64,000 nt of DNA from positions 1,612,001 to 1,676,000 of the forward strand of contig NZ_CP129613.1 of assembly GCF_030486405.1 (NCBI RefSeq), in the 5' to 3' direction. Positions within the stretch are counted from its first letter, which is position 1. The number at the start of each line of letters is the position of its first letter. This document shows positions 17,844-26,922 of the stretch, piece by piece. The DNA comes from Mycolicibacterium sp. HK-90. GTDB lineage: Bacteria; Actinomycetota; Actinomycetes; Mycobacteriales; Mycobacteriaceae. The translations under genes and the position numbers were made by a program. The notes beneath the pieces were generated by a model. That model searched no databases and was not told the origin of the DNA. It saw only the letters and a program-made list of their open reading frames with translations.

Positions 17844-19868
17844 CTACCAGTGCACCCCGGGGACCATTCGGACCGCCCGCTTGACCGGGCGGGCCACCGT
17901 CCGCGGCACCCGCAGTGCACGGGTACCGCGCACCGGCCGCTTCGGCCGCCGTTGCGCCGCCGCGGCGGTGCCCGCGGCACCCCCGCCGCTCACCCCACGC
18001 GCGGCGGCCGAGTCGGGGTAGCCCAGGTACAGCTGATGCAGAACGCGGCGCGAAAGTTTCGGGGTCAGGTAGTTACCGAAATCGGCCAAGGTGCCCAACG
18101 GCGTATCGATCCGCGCCGGCTTGTCCACCAGACCGCGCACCACCATCGCCGCGGCATGCTCGGCGGAGATCGGCGGCACGGGGTTGAGCTTGCGCGACGG
18201 TGCGATCATCGGGGTCTTCACCAGGGGCATATGGATGTTGGTGAACGTGATGTGATCCGAGAGGGTTTCGGTGCCGACCACCTCGGAGAACGCGTCGAGC
18301 GCCGCCTTGGACGGAAGGTAGGCACTGTACTTCGGGGTGTTGGCCTGCACCCCGGCGCTGGACACGTTGACGACGTGGCCGAACCGGCGTTCGCGCCAGT
18401 GTGGCAGCAGCGCCAGCACCATGCGTACCGAGCCGAAGTAGTTGACCGCCATCACCCGCTCGTAGTCGTGCAGCCGGTCCGTCGAGTTCGTCACCGATCG
18501 GCGGATGGAACGGCCGGCGTTGTTGACGAGGTAGTCCACATGGTCGAACCGGCCGAGAATGTCCTTGACGGTGGTTTCGACCGACGCCGAATCGGTGACG
18601 TCACAGGTGAATGCGTAGGCCTGCCCGCCGGTCGAGCGGATCTCCGTCACCAGATCGTCGAGCGCCGCGCCGTTTCGGGCCAGGGCGAAGACGCAGGCAC
18701 CGCGTTCGGCGATGGCGATCGCCGAGGCCCGGCCGATACCGCTCGAGGCGCCGGTGATGATGACGTGCTTGCCGACCAGCGGGCCGGCCGGATGGTCGCG
18801 ACGGGCCCGATCGGGATCGAGATGCTCGGCCCAGTATCGCCACAGTTTCGGTGCGTACGAAGCGAATTCGGGCACCTCGATCCCGGTGCCGCGCAGCGCC
18901 GCGGTGGTGTGGTCCGCGGTGAAGGTCGGCCGCAACTCGGCCACGTCGAGGACGTCGCCCGGGATGCCCAGCTGGGCGGCGATGATGTTGCGCACGGCCT
19001 TGACCCGTCCCCGGGCATGCAACACCGGTGCCGCGGTGGCTCGCGGCAGCGAGCCGCGCAACGGCGGCAGCCCGGCCTCTGCGGCCACTCCGCGGTAGAT
19101 GTCGCGCAGTCCGATGGTCTTCGGTGCGGTCAGGTGGAACGTCTCGCCGTCTTTGCCGTCGGTGTGCATGAGGTGGACGACGGCTTCAACCACAAAGTCC
19201 ACCGGCACGACGTTGGTGCGACCCGAGTCGGGCAACATCATCGGGGTGAAGTTCGGCAATGCCGCCAGCCGTGACAGAACTCCGAAGAAGTAGTAGGGCC
19301 CGTCGACCTTGTCCATCTCGCCGGTCTGCGAATCGCCGACCACGACCGCCGGCCGGTACACGCGGTAGCGCAGCCCGGGCGTCGAGCGCACCAGCAGTTC
19401 GGCCTCGAACTTGGTCTGGTGATACGGCGTGGGCAGGTCCTGGGCGACGTCGAAGTCGTCCTCGGTGAACACGCCGCGATGGTTGCCGGCCACCGCGATC
19501 GAGGACACGTGGTGCAACGTGGCGTCCAGCCGCCGGGCCAGCTCGATCACCGCCCGGGTGCCGTCCACGTTGGCGGCCCGCTGCTCGGCTTCACCGACGG
19601 TCATGTCATAGATCGCCGCGCAGTGCACCACGTGCGAGACGTCGCCCAGATCGGCGATGTCGGTGTCCGACAGCCCCAGGTCGGCCACTGTCAGGTCTCC
19701 GACCAGCGGTTTCACTCGGTCGTCCCAGTCCTGGGCCAACCGTTCGAACCGCGCCAACGACTCGCGGCGCACCAGCACCCACAGCTCGGCGCCGGGTTCG
19801 CGGGACAGAATCCGGCTGATCACTCGGCGGCCGATAAACCCGGTACCGCCGGTAACGACATAACGCAT
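17844..19868 (-). CDS. acrA1: AcrA1-like two-domain fatty acyl-CoA reductase / SDR fusion
   Basis: A 674-aa fusion. The N-terminal domain (GGTGFIGRRVISRIL, YHQTKFEAE) is the extended-SDR, male-sterility-type acyl-CoA reductase fold; the C-terminal domain is a classical SDR (TGASSGIG, NNAG, SSAGVQ, YLPSK) followed by a basic, proline- and arginine-rich tail. Together they resemble M. tuberculosis AcrA1 (Rv3391), thought to reduce acyl chains in lipid metabolism. MRYVVTGG at 19868 is taken as the start; MARM at 19877 is possible. It is divergent from htdY with 69 nt between starts, again the M. tuberculosis order. Confidence 0.88.
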   Translation of the reverse strand: MRYVVTGGTGFIGRRVISRILSREPGAELWVLVRRESLARFERLAQDWDDRVKPLVGDLTVADLGLSDTDIADLGDVSHVVHCAAIYDMTVGEAEQRAANVDGTRAVIELARRLDATLHHVSSIAVAGNHRGVFTEDDFDVAQDLPTPYHQTKFEAELLVRSTPGLRYRVYRPAVVVGDSQTGEMDKVDGPYYFFGVLSRLAALPNFTPMMLPDSGRTNVVPVDFVVEAVVHLMHTDGKDGETFHLTAPKTIGLRDIYRGVAAEAGLPPLRGSLPRATAAPVLHARGRVKAVRNIIAAQLGIPGDVLDVAELRPTFTADHTTAALRGTGIEVPEFASYAPKLWRYWAEHLDPDRARRDHPAGPLVGKHVIITGASSGIGRASAIAIAERGACVFALARNGAALDDLVTEIRSTGGQAYAFTCDVTDSASVETTVKDILGRFDHVDYLVNNAGRSIRRSVTNSTDRLHDYERVMAVNYFGSVRMVLALLPHWRERRFGHVVNVSSAGVQANTPKYSAYLPSKAALDAFSEVVGTETLSDHITFTNIHMPLVKTPMIAPSRKLNPVPPISAEHAAAMVVRGLVDKPARIDTPLGTLADFGNYLTPKLSRRVLHQLYLGYPDSAAARGVSGGGAAGTAAAAQRRPKRPVRGTRALRVPRTVARPVKRAVRMVPGVHW

Positions 19869-19937
19869 GCGAGCCATCGTGGCCCTAGATCGGGCAAACG
19901 TCAACACGGGCGGTGGACTCAACTATCGTCGGCACGC

Positions 19938-20807
19938 ATGCCCCTCAATCCGAACGCCATTGGCGAGACGACCGATCCGATTTCGTTCGACTGGACCGAC
20001 CGCGACACCCTGCTGTACGCCATCGGTGTCGGCGCGGGTACCGATGACCTCGCGTTCACCACCGAGAACAGTCACGAGATCGAGCAGCAGGTGTTACCCA
20101 CCTACGCGGTGATCGCCTGCTCGGCTTTTCCGGCCGCGCTCAAGATCGGCACCTTCAACTTCAGCATGCTGCTGCACGGCTCCCAGGAGATCCGGCTGCA
20201 CCGGCCGCTTCCCCCGGCGGGAAAATTGACCGTCGTCTCCGAGGTCGCCGACATCCAGGACAAGGGTGAGGGCAAGAACGCGGTGGTCATGCTCAAAGGC
20301 ATCGGTACGGATCCGGCCAGCGGTGAGGTCGTCGCCGAAACCCTTACCACCGTGGTGATTCGGGGCGAAGGCGGATTCGGTGGGCAGCCGGGGCAGCGCC
20401 CCGAGGCGCCGCAGATCCCGGACCGCGAGCCCGACGCGCAGGTGGTGCTGCCGACCCGCGAGGACCAGGCGCTGATCTATCGGCTGTCCGGCGACCGCAA
20501 CCCGCTGCACAGCGATCCGTGGTTCGCCCAGAACCTCGCCGGTTTCCCCAAGCCGATCCTGCACGGCCTGTGCACCTACGGTGTGGCCGGGCGAGCGCTG
20601 GTGGCCGAACTCGGCGGCGGAGATGCCACCAAGGTTCACGCGGTGGCGGCACGCTTCAGCTCGCCGGTGTTCCCGGGGGAGACGCTGACGACGTCGATCT
20701 GGCGTACCGAACCGGGGAGAGCCGTGTTCCGCACCGAGGCGGCCGGGCCCGACGGTGCCGACACCCGGGTCGTCCTGGACGACGGCGCCGCCGAGTATTC
20801 CGACTGA
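19938..20807 (+). CDS. htdY: HtdY-like 3-hydroxyacyl-thioester dehydratase (MaoC double hot-dog)
   Basis: 289 aa with two hot-dog folds. The second carries the hydratase-2 motif YRLSGDRNPLHSDP, with catalytic Asp and His; the first is degenerate, as usual in double hot-dog enzymes. It should interconvert (R)-3-hydroxyacyl-CoA and trans-2-enoyl-CoA, in beta-oxidation or lipid synthesis. ATG 19938 is used; upstream in-frame sequence belongs to the acrA1 side. TATCGT at 19924-19929 could be the -10 of a leaderless promoter. Confidence 0.9.
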   Translation: MPLNPNAIGETTDPISFDWTDRDTLLYAIGVGAGTDDLAFTTENSHEIEQQVLPTYAVIACSAFPAALKIGTFNFSMLLHGSQEIRLHRPLPPAGKLTVVSEVADIQDKGEGKNAVVMLKGIGTDPASGEVVAETLTTVVIRGEGGFGGQPGQRPEAPQIPDREPDAQVVLPTREDQALIYRLSGDRNPLHSDPWFAQNLAGFPKPILHGLCTYGVAGRALVAELGGGDATKVHAVAARFSSPVFPGETLTTSIWRTEPGRAVFRTEAAGPDGADTRVVLDDGAAEYSD

Positions 20808-20847
20808 TCCAGCTGGTCCGGCAATTTCGTAGAAGCCCTGCACGCCG

Positions 20848-20878
20848 CGTAGTGGATTGACAGGATCAATCCACTACG
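20848..20878. repeat. 13-bp perfect inverted repeat (hairpin) between htdY and the USP gene
   Basis: CGTAGTGGATTGA and TCAATCCACTACG are perfect reverse complements with a 5-nt loop CAGGA. There is no following T-run, so this is either a GC-type terminator for htdY, as is common in mycobacteria, or an operator for the USP-transporter pair whose start lies 34 nt on. Confidence 0.6.
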
Positions 20879-20912
20879 TGCGCACGGCGCAGTGCGGGAT
20901 GGGTGGTGGCAG

Positions 20913-21812
20913 GTGACGCAGACAAACCTGGTCGTTGGATACCTGGCCACGCCGGGCGGTGCCGACGCGTTGGCCCTGGCCATCCGGTTCGCCCGGGCGG
21001 TGGGTGCCGAGGTCAACATCTGCATCGTGTTGCCGTCCGACACCACACCGGTGGGCATCGGACCCAAGGGCGGCTACACGGAACTGCTGGCCGAGCAGGC
21101 CCAGGGCTGGTTGGACGAGGCGCGGGCCACGGTGCCGGACGACGTTGTGGCCCATACTCATCTGAGCTTCGACGAGTCGTTCACCGACGGCCTGATCCGC
21201 GAGGCCCTCCGGTTACGGGCCGCCGCCATCGTGGTCGGCGGCGCGGGCGGGGGCCTGGTCGGCAGCTACTCGCTCGGGTCGGTGGTCAACGAGCTGTTGC
21301 ACTCCGCGCCGGTGCCGGTTGCGGTGGCGCCGCGCGGAACCCGCGATTCCAAGGTCGAGCGGGTGCACGAGATCACCTGCGCCATCGGGCAACGGCAAGG
21401 CTCGGATCTGTTGCTCGACACCGCGGTTCGGGCCAGCCGGGCGGCGGGGGTTCCGCTGCGCCTGGTGTCGCTGGTGGCGCTCGATCCGGCGTTCGGCTCC
21501 TTGCGGGGCGACGACGAGGCCGTTCGTGAGCATGCGCTCGCCCACGCCCAACGCACCTTGGAAGCCGCCAGAGACGAGTTGCCCGAGGACTTTCCGGTGA
21601 CCTCCACCATCGTGAACGGTCCCACTGTCGAGGCCGCGGTGGAGCAGTTGAGCTGGCAGGACGGCGACATCATCATGGTGGGGTCGAGTCGGCTCAGCGC
21701 GCCCCGGCGGATCTTCCTCGGTTCCACCGCGGCCAAGATGTTGCGGGTGTTGGACGTGCCGATGGTGGTCGTGCCCCGGGACGAACGGAAAGACGGGGAG
21801 GACCACTCATGA
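20913..21812 (+). CDS. universal stress protein, tandem USP domains
   Basis: 299 aa with two USP (UspA) domains. ATP-type loops are visible as GGAGGGLVGSYSLGSV near the end of domain 1 and VGSSRLSAPRRIFLGSTA in domain 2, each followed by a PVPVAVAP or PMVVVP strand. Cytosolic. Its stop overlaps the transporter start by 4 nt (ATGA), so the two are made together and the USP may gate or sense ATP for the permease. GTG 20913 is chosen because it directly precedes TQTNLVVGYLA, the first strand of the domain. Confidence 0.88.
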   Translation: MTQTNLVVGYLATPGGADALALAIRFARAVGAEVNICIVLPSDTTPVGIGPKGGYTELLAEQAQGWLDEARATVPDDVVAHTHLSFDESFTDGLIREALRLRAAAIVVGGAGGGLVGSYSLGSVVNELLHSAPVPVAVAPRGTRDSKVERVHEITCAIGQRQGSDLLLDTAVRASRAAGVPLRLVSLVALDPAFGSLRGDDEAVREHALAHAQRTLEAARDELPEDFPVTSTIVNGPTVEAAVEQLSWQDGDIIMVGSSRLSAPRRIFLGSTAAKMLRVLDVPMVVVPRDERKDGEDHS

Positions 21813-23365
21813 CCGAATCCGCATCGGAATCCGCGTCCCGTCAGCAGCTCGAAGCCGCCGAGCAGACCAGCGGGCTGGTGTCCAAAGGGCTGGCCGCGGG
21901 CAAGGTCGGCACGTTCTCGGGCGCGATCCTCGGGATCTCGTGTGTGGCACCCGGATACACGCTGACCGCGAGCATCGGGTTGATCGTCGCCGCCGTCGGC
22001 CTGAAGATGCCCGCGATCTTCATCGCCGGGTTCATCCCGATGTTCCTGACCGCCTACGCCTACCGTGAGCTGAACTCCAGCGCGCCCGACTGCGGAGCAT
22101 CGTTCACCTGGTCCACCAAGGCATTTGGCCCGTACGTCGGCTGGATGTGCGGGTGGGGCATGGTGATGGCCTCGATCATCGTGTTGTCCAACCTCGCCGC
22201 GATCGCGGTGGAGTTCTTCTATCTGTTCATCGCCAGGATCACCAACCACCCACCGATCGCCGAGCTGGCCGGCAACAAGGCCATCAACATCGTCACCACA
22301 CTGGCGTTCCTGGCCATCGCCACGGCAATCGCCAGTCGAGGGATCACCACCAGCGAACGCGTGCAGTACGTCATGGTCGGATTCCAGATGGTGGTGCTGC
22401 TGGCGTTCGCGGTGATGGCCTTCGTGCACGTGAGCCGCGGCGATGCCCCGGCGGGGTTGTCCTTCGACCTGGACTGGTTCGATCCGTTCACCGGGCTGAC
22501 TTTCGGTGTGTTCGCGGTCGGGTTGACGGGGTCGATCTTCGCCTTCTGGGGCTGGGACACCTGCCTGACGCTGGGGGAGGAGTCCAAGGATCCGAAGAAG
22601 GTGCCGGGCCGGGCCGGGCTGCTGTGCGTGCTGTCGATCCTGGCCACCTACCTGCTGGTGGCCGTCGCGGTGATGATGTACGCCGGTGTCGGGGAAGAGG
22701 GCCTGGGGCTGGGCAATCCGGAGCATGAGGACAACGTGTTCGCCGCGCTGGCCGACCCGGTGCTCGGCAATTGGGCCGGGCCGCTGCTGTTCCTGGCGAT
22801 CCTGGCCTCGTCGGTGGCCAGCCTGCAGACCACGTTCCTGCCTGCCGCGCGGGCGATGCTGGCGATGGGCGCTTACAAGGCGTTCCCGCCGCGTTTCGCC
22901 GAGGTCAGCCCGCGCTATCTGGTGCCCGGTTTCGCGACCGTCACCGCGGGCGTGGTCACCGGCGTGTTCTACACCGTGGTGAACCTGCTGTCCGAGAGTG
23001 CGCTACTGGATACCATTGCCGCCCTTGGCATCATGATCTGCTGGTACTACGGCATCACGGCGTTCGCGTGTATCTGGTACTTCCGTCGGGAGCTGTTCAC
23101 CAGCGCCCACAACGTGGTGTTCAGATTCCTGTTCCCGCTACTCGGCGGGATCATGCTCGCCTTGGTGTTCGTGATCGCGATCAAGGAGAGCATGAACCCG
23201 GAGAACGGCAGCGGCGCCGCGATCGGCGGGATCGGCCTGGTGTTCTTCATGGGCTTCGGCATCCTGCTTCTGGGCGCCGTGCTGATGTTCGTCTGGCGGT
23301 CGGTCAGCCCGGCGTTCTTCCGGGGCGAGACCCTGCGTCACGACACGCCATCGCTCGTGGAGTAG
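21809..23365 (+). CDS. APC-superfamily amino acid/polyamine permease
   Basis: 518 aa with about 12 hydrophobic segments. TM1 begins GAILGISCVAPGYTLTASIG, the unwound helix of APC carriers, and TM6 contains FAFWGWDTCLTLGEESKDPKK, also typical. It probably imports an amino acid or amine with protons; the substrate is not readable. It is fused translationally to the USP gene, an arrangement known for other actinobacterial APC permeases. A strong hairpin follows the stop. Confidence 0.9.
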   Translation: MTESASESASRQQLEAAEQTSGLVSKGLAAGKVGTFSGAILGISCVAPGYTLTASIGLIVAAVGLKMPAIFIAGFIPMFLTAYAYRELNSSAPDCGASFTWSTKAFGPYVGWMCGWGMVMASIIVLSNLAAIAVEFFYLFIARITNHPPIAELAGNKAINIVTTLAFLAIATAIASRGITTSERVQYVMVGFQMVVLLAFAVMAFVHVSRGDAPAGLSFDLDWFDPFTGLTFGVFAVGLTGSIFAFWGWDTCLTLGEESKDPKKVPGRAGLLCVLSILATYLLVAVAVMMYAGVGEEGLGLGNPEHEDNVFAALADPVLGNWAGPLLFLAILASSVASLQTTFLPAARAMLAMGAYKAFPPRFAEVSPRYLVPGFATVTAGVVTGVFYTVVNLLSESALLDTIAALGIMICWYYGITAFACIWYFRRELFTSAHNVVFRFLFPLLGGIMLALVFVIAIKESMNPENGSGAAIGGIGLVFFMGFGILLLGAVLMFVWRSVSPAFFRGETLRHDTPSLVE

Positions 23366-23377
23366 CCGCGCCGGGTA

Positions 23378-23440
23378 CCGCGAAATCAACGAAAAGGTCG
23401 TTAGTGCAAGACGTTTGCGACCTCAGCGTTGATTTCGCGG
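23378..23440. terminator. bidirectional terminator-like nested hairpin between convergent genes
   Basis: CCGCGAAATCAACG (23378-23391) pairs perfectly with CGTTGATTTCGCGG (23427-23440), and inside it AGGTCG (23395-23400) pairs with CGACCT (23418-23423). It sits between the permease stop (23365) and the stop of the secreted protein gene on the other strand (23453), the natural place for a shared terminator. No T-run, which mycobacterial terminators often lack. Confidence 0.7.
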
Positions 23441-23452
23441 TCGAGGTGCGGG

Positions 23453-24463
23453 CTATCCGGCCGCGTTGCCGATACCGGACTCGCCCTTGTTGTGTGCCAA
23501 CTCGAACGGATCCAGCAGGTCCCAGACCGTGGTCACCGCGGTGTCCTTGAGTTCGGCGCCCTGGGGTTCCAGGTTGATCACGTCGGCGACGAGGTCGTAG
23601 CCGTAGTAGATGAATGACCCCGGCGGCGTGGTCTTGATCAGCTCGTTGATGATGGTCTGCCGGGCGGCGCGGGCTTCCGGGCTGTCTCCGAGCGCAGGCC
23701 CCACGCTCCCGAGGATCTTGGTGATGGGGATGACGGCGTTGACCCACGGGATCATCTGGCTGCCCCGGTAGATCTGCTCGGTCGCCTCACGGACCAGCGG
23801 ATCGAGCTGATCCGGCGACGCCTCCATCAGTGCGTTCCGGAGATTGATGATCGAGTCGGGGATGTCCGTCGGCTCCGGGTCCACGGGGCGCAACGGGTTG
23901 GGATCCCATGCCGGGGCGTCGGCCGCGGTGTCGGCCTGGGTCTGCACCGCGGTCCGCGCCGTCGGCACGGCGGTCGTCACGGTCTTGGTCTCCGCCTTGT
24001 CGTCCGACTCGGCAGCCACGTCGTCGACCGGCTTGGGTGCCGCCGCCTGCTTCGGGGCGAAGAGGTTCTTGAGCTTGGCGACCTGATCGGCTTCGAACTC
24101 CTCGGCGCTCGGCTTCAGCTTGGGCTTGGGCTTGACGGCCGCGGGCTTCGCCGGCTTGGTGGCCTTGACCGTTTTCGTGACGTGAGCGGCCGCTTCCTCG
24201 ATCTTGTCGGCCTGCTTGTCGATGCCGTCCTTGATCTTGGACAGCGGCTTGGCCCGCTTGGTGTCACCGGTCTTGGCCTCACCGCGCTTGGGCCCGGCGT
24301 TGACGTTCGAGGTGCTGCTGGTCGATTCCTTGGCCGCGCCGTCACTCGAATCGGCGTGGGCGGTGCCCTGGCCCGCCACGGCGAGCGCCGCTCCGACACC
24401 CGCTGCTACCGCGACACCACCGAGGTAGCCGATGTACCTGGTTGACGCTGACGTTGTGGCCAT
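23453..24463 (-). CDS. secreted Lys/Ala/Pro-rich protein of unknown function
   Basis: 336 aa. A Sec signal peptide (GVAVAAGVGAALAVAGQGTAHADS) would be cleaved after AHA. Then follows a long low-complexity region rich in Lys, Ala, Thr and Pro (KPAKPAAVKPKPKLKP), probably extended in the wall, and a folded C-terminal domain of about 120 residues starting NPLRPVDPEPTD. Such architecture is seen in mycobacterial wall-associated proteins, but I cannot name this one. ATG 24463 follows GAAAGGA; the longer frame upstream adds no signal. Ends at the shared hairpin terminator. Confidence 0.75.
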   Translation of the reverse strand: MATTSASTRYIGYLGGVAVAAGVGAALAVAGQGTAHADSSDGAAKESTSSTSNVNAGPKRGEAKTGDTKRAKPLSKIKDGIDKQADKIEEAAAHVTKTVKATKPAKPAAVKPKPKLKPSAEEFEADQVAKLKNLFAPKQAAAPKPVDDVAAESDDKAETKTVTTAVPTARTAVQTQADTAADAPAWDPNPLRPVDPEPTDIPDSIINLRNALMEASPDQLDPLVREATEQIYRGSQMIPWVNAVIPITKILGSVGPALGDSPEARAARQTIINELIKTTPPGSFIYYGYDLVADVINLEPQGAELKDTAVTTVWDLLDPFELAHNKGESGIGNAAG

Positions 24464-24613
24464 TGCCGTCCTTTCAGACCCGATCCCCAGCCCAGAGGCA
24501 TCGTAGGGGGCGCCGGCGTGATCGGCATCACGAGGTGGCCTACACCCAGGTGCCGGCTGAATCACGGACCCAGTTCTGGCTGAGCGACATGACGGGCATA
24601 CCGAGGCGATCGC

Positions 24614-25219
24614 TCAGGCGGGCGGTGGCGTGGCCCGGATGCCGGCGAGAACCACGTCGACGATGTGTTCCGCGTCGGTCCGGGTGAAAGGGCGTATGCC
24701 GCGGCTGACGATGAGGTGCACCGGCCCGGAGATCATCTCGCCCAGGAAGGAGCTGTCGACCGGGGGGAGCTCGCCCCGGTCGACGGCGGCGGCCACCCGC
24801 CGCCGCATGGCGGCCACGCGTCGGTCGAGGATCGCGGCCACCGTCTGCTGGACGACGGGGTGTTCGCCGGTGGGTCGGACGGCGAGTACGAGTGCCTGGC
24901 CGAACGGCGTTGCCAGACCGTCGGCGAGGGCGGTCAGGTAGTCCACCAAGTCGCGGCGGATGTCGCCGGTGTCGGCGACCGAGGCGAGATCCTCGGCGTA
25001 GCGCAGCAGGGCTTCGGCCGCCAGTTCCCCGCGGTCGGGCCAGTTGCGGTAGACGCTGGTCTTGTTCACACCGGCGAGCTCGGCGACGTCGTCATAGCGG
25101 AATCCCGCGACGCCGTCGCGCGCGACGAGTTCGGTTGTCGCGTCGAGGATTTGTGCTCTCACCCGAGCATTGCGGCCGCCGGGGCGGCGTGCGGGCGTTC
25201 GGTCAGCGGTGTCGGTCAC
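24614..25219 (-). CDS. TetR-family transcriptional regulator
   Basis: 201 aa starting VTDTADRTPARRPGGRNARV. The helix-turn-helix (YDDVAELAGVNKTSVYRNWPDRGEL) is clear and the C-terminal domain belongs to the large TetR group with unknown ligands. GTG 25219 is preceded by GGAGGTGAACGC. It is divergent from the MFS exporter gene (starts 197 nt apart) and is the likely local repressor of it. The intergenic region is less GC-rich than its surroundings but I found no convincing operator palindrome. Confidence 0.88.
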   Translation of the reverse strand: MTDTADRTPARRPGGRNARVRAQILDATTELVARDGVAGFRYDDVAELAGVNKTSVYRNWPDRGELAAEALLRYAEDLASVADTGDIRRDLVDYLTALADGLATPFGQALVLAVRPTGEHPVVQQTVAAILDRRVAAMRRRVAAAVDRGELPPVDSSFLGEMISGPVHLIVSRGIRPFTRTDAEHIVDVVLAGIRATPPPA

Positions 25220-25415
25220 GACGCGTTCACCTCCTGCTCGCTGCTCACGTGCCGATTGTTGCCAGGTCTGGCATTGCGGTGCAAACGCACGTAGGGTCAT
25301 GTTAAAGCAACAAAAAGGTGATTTAGTGGTGCGATGTGTCGTGTCGAGGCGATCGCACCCCACGGCGTGACGTTCGCCGGAACCGTGTCCCCCGACTCAC
25401 TGGAGCGAACGCGCA

Positions 25416-26882
25416 GTGCCAGACACACTGGAAACCCCCGCCGATCGAGAGCATCGCTGGAGTAAACGACTCATCCTCTGGGCGGCTGTGCTCATCCTCG
25501 CCAACGTCCTGGCCGACGTGGTCATCGGTTCACCGATGATGGTTTTGCCTCAGCTGCTGGACCATTTCGACACCGACCAGGCTGCGTGGTTGAACGCGAG
25601 TGCGATGCTGGCAGGGGCCATCTGGTCGCCGCTGCTGGCGAAGAGTTCCGACATCGTCGGCAAGCGCCGGGTGCTCATCGGCACGCTGCTCATTGCGTGT
25701 GCCGGAGCGCTGGTCTGCCTTGCTGCCCCCAACATCTGGATCTTTCTGGCGGGCCGCTTCCTGCAGGGCGCCGCCTTCGCCGCGGTCTTCCTCACGGTGG
25801 CCCTCACCCGTCAGATCTGCAGCCCTCCGGTGGCGATGGCGCTCACCGGCCTCCTGACCTCCGGTTCGTCGATCGTGGGAATCTTCGAGCCGTTCCTGAT
25901 GAAGCCGATCGTCGATGCATTCGGCTACCGGAGTGTGTTCGTCGCGGGGGCGCTGCTCGCCGCCGTGTCCGCGTTCTGCGTGCGGTTCTTCATCCCGGAG
26001 TCGCCGATCCGCGACGCCGGGCGGATCGATGTGGCCGGGGCGGTCCTGCTCGGCGGCGGCCTCGGCGCGGTGCTGGGCTACATCAGCCTGGGCAGAGACT
26101 TCGGATGGCTGTCCGGGGGCATGATCGTGCTGTTGGCGACCGGTGTCGCCGCGTTGGCCGCTTGGGTGTGGCTCGCGTTGCGGCTCGACGAACCCGTCAT
26201 AGACATCAGAGCGTTGGGCCGGCCGATCCTGCTGATGTTGCTGGCCCTGATGTTGGCAGCAGGCTCCTTCCGGAGCATGCTGCAACTTACGGGCATCATC
26301 GCCCAGGTGTCACCTGGCCTGGGGCTCGGCTACGGGTTGGGCGACGGAGGGGCGATCGCACTGCTGCTGGCAATGCCCAATCTCGGCATCGTCATCGGCG
26401 GCGGGTGCGCCGGGTGGATCGCCGGGAGGTACGGTCCGGCACTGCCTCTCCTCGGCGGTATCGCCATCGGGATGGTGGCGACCTTCGCGATGCTGGCGGG
26501 CGTGTCAGTGCTCCCGCTGGCAATCGTCTGCGGCACCATGCTCGGTATTGCGGCCGGCGCGATCGGCGCTTCCGGCTACAACCTGGCGACCGAACTCACG
26601 CCGCCGGAAAGTCAGGGCACGGTCGCCGGTTTGGTGTCGGTCGTGCTCTCGCTCGGCTCGGTAGTCGTCAATGTCGCCGGCGGCGAGGTGCTCAAGGCCA
26701 CCCAGGTTCCGGCCACCTCTGTCGACGGCGCCCCGGTGAGTACGGCGACCGGGGTCCATATCTACGTCGCGATGGCCGGAGTGCTCTTCGTTCTTGCCGC
26801 GGTACCCGCGATCGGGTTGGTGCGCAACCGGTCCGCAGCGCAGACGTCACGGCCTTCTGGTTCGCTCGTGGCCGGACGGTAG
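25416..26882 (+). CDS. MFS transporter, DHA2-like 14-TM drug exporter
   Basis: 488 aa with about 14 hydrophobic segments. Motif A-like sequence KSSDIVGKRR lies between TM2 and TM3, and GRFLQGAAFAAVF follows in TM4, as in DHA2 multidrug exporters. Proton-coupled export is expected; the substrate is unknown. The GTG start is accepted because the product begins directly before the first cytosolic helix. The adjacent divergent TetR gene suggests inducible efflux. The dnaE2 SOS box follows 12 nt after the stop. Confidence 0.88.
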   Translation: MPDTLETPADREHRWSKRLILWAAVLILANVLADVVIGSPMMVLPQLLDHFDTDQAAWLNASAMLAGAIWSPLLAKSSDIVGKRRVLIGTLLIACAGALVCLAAPNIWIFLAGRFLQGAAFAAVFLTVALTRQICSPPVAMALTGLLTSGSSIVGIFEPFLMKPIVDAFGYRSVFVAGALLAAVSAFCVRFFIPESPIRDAGRIDVAGAVLLGGGLGAVLGYISLGRDFGWLSGGMIVLLATGVAALAAWVWLALRLDEPVIDIRALGRPILLMLLALMLAAGSFRSMLQLTGIIAQVSPGLGLGYGLGDGGAIALLLAMPNLGIVIGGGCAGWIAGRYGPALPLLGGIAIGMVATFAMLAGVSVLPLAIVCGTMLGIAAGAIGASGYNLATELTPPESQGTVAGLVSVVLSLGSVVVNVAGGEVLKATQVPATSVDGAPVSTATGVHIYVAMAGVLFVLAAVPAIGLVRNRSAAQTSRPSGSLVAGR

Positions 26883-26894
26883 ACCGGACGATGT

Positions 26895-26910
26895 TCGAAC
26901 AATTGTTCGA
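26895..26910 (+). promoter_or_regulatory. perfect LexA SOS box of dnaE2
   Basis: TCGAACAATTGTTCGA is a perfect copy of TCGAAC-N4-GTTCGA. It is followed immediately by TACACT (26911-26916), a good -10, and then the GTG of dnaE2 six nt later, so LexA binding would cover the promoter core and the transcript is probably leaderless. Confidence 0.93.
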
Positions 26911-26922
26911 TACACTGGCGGG

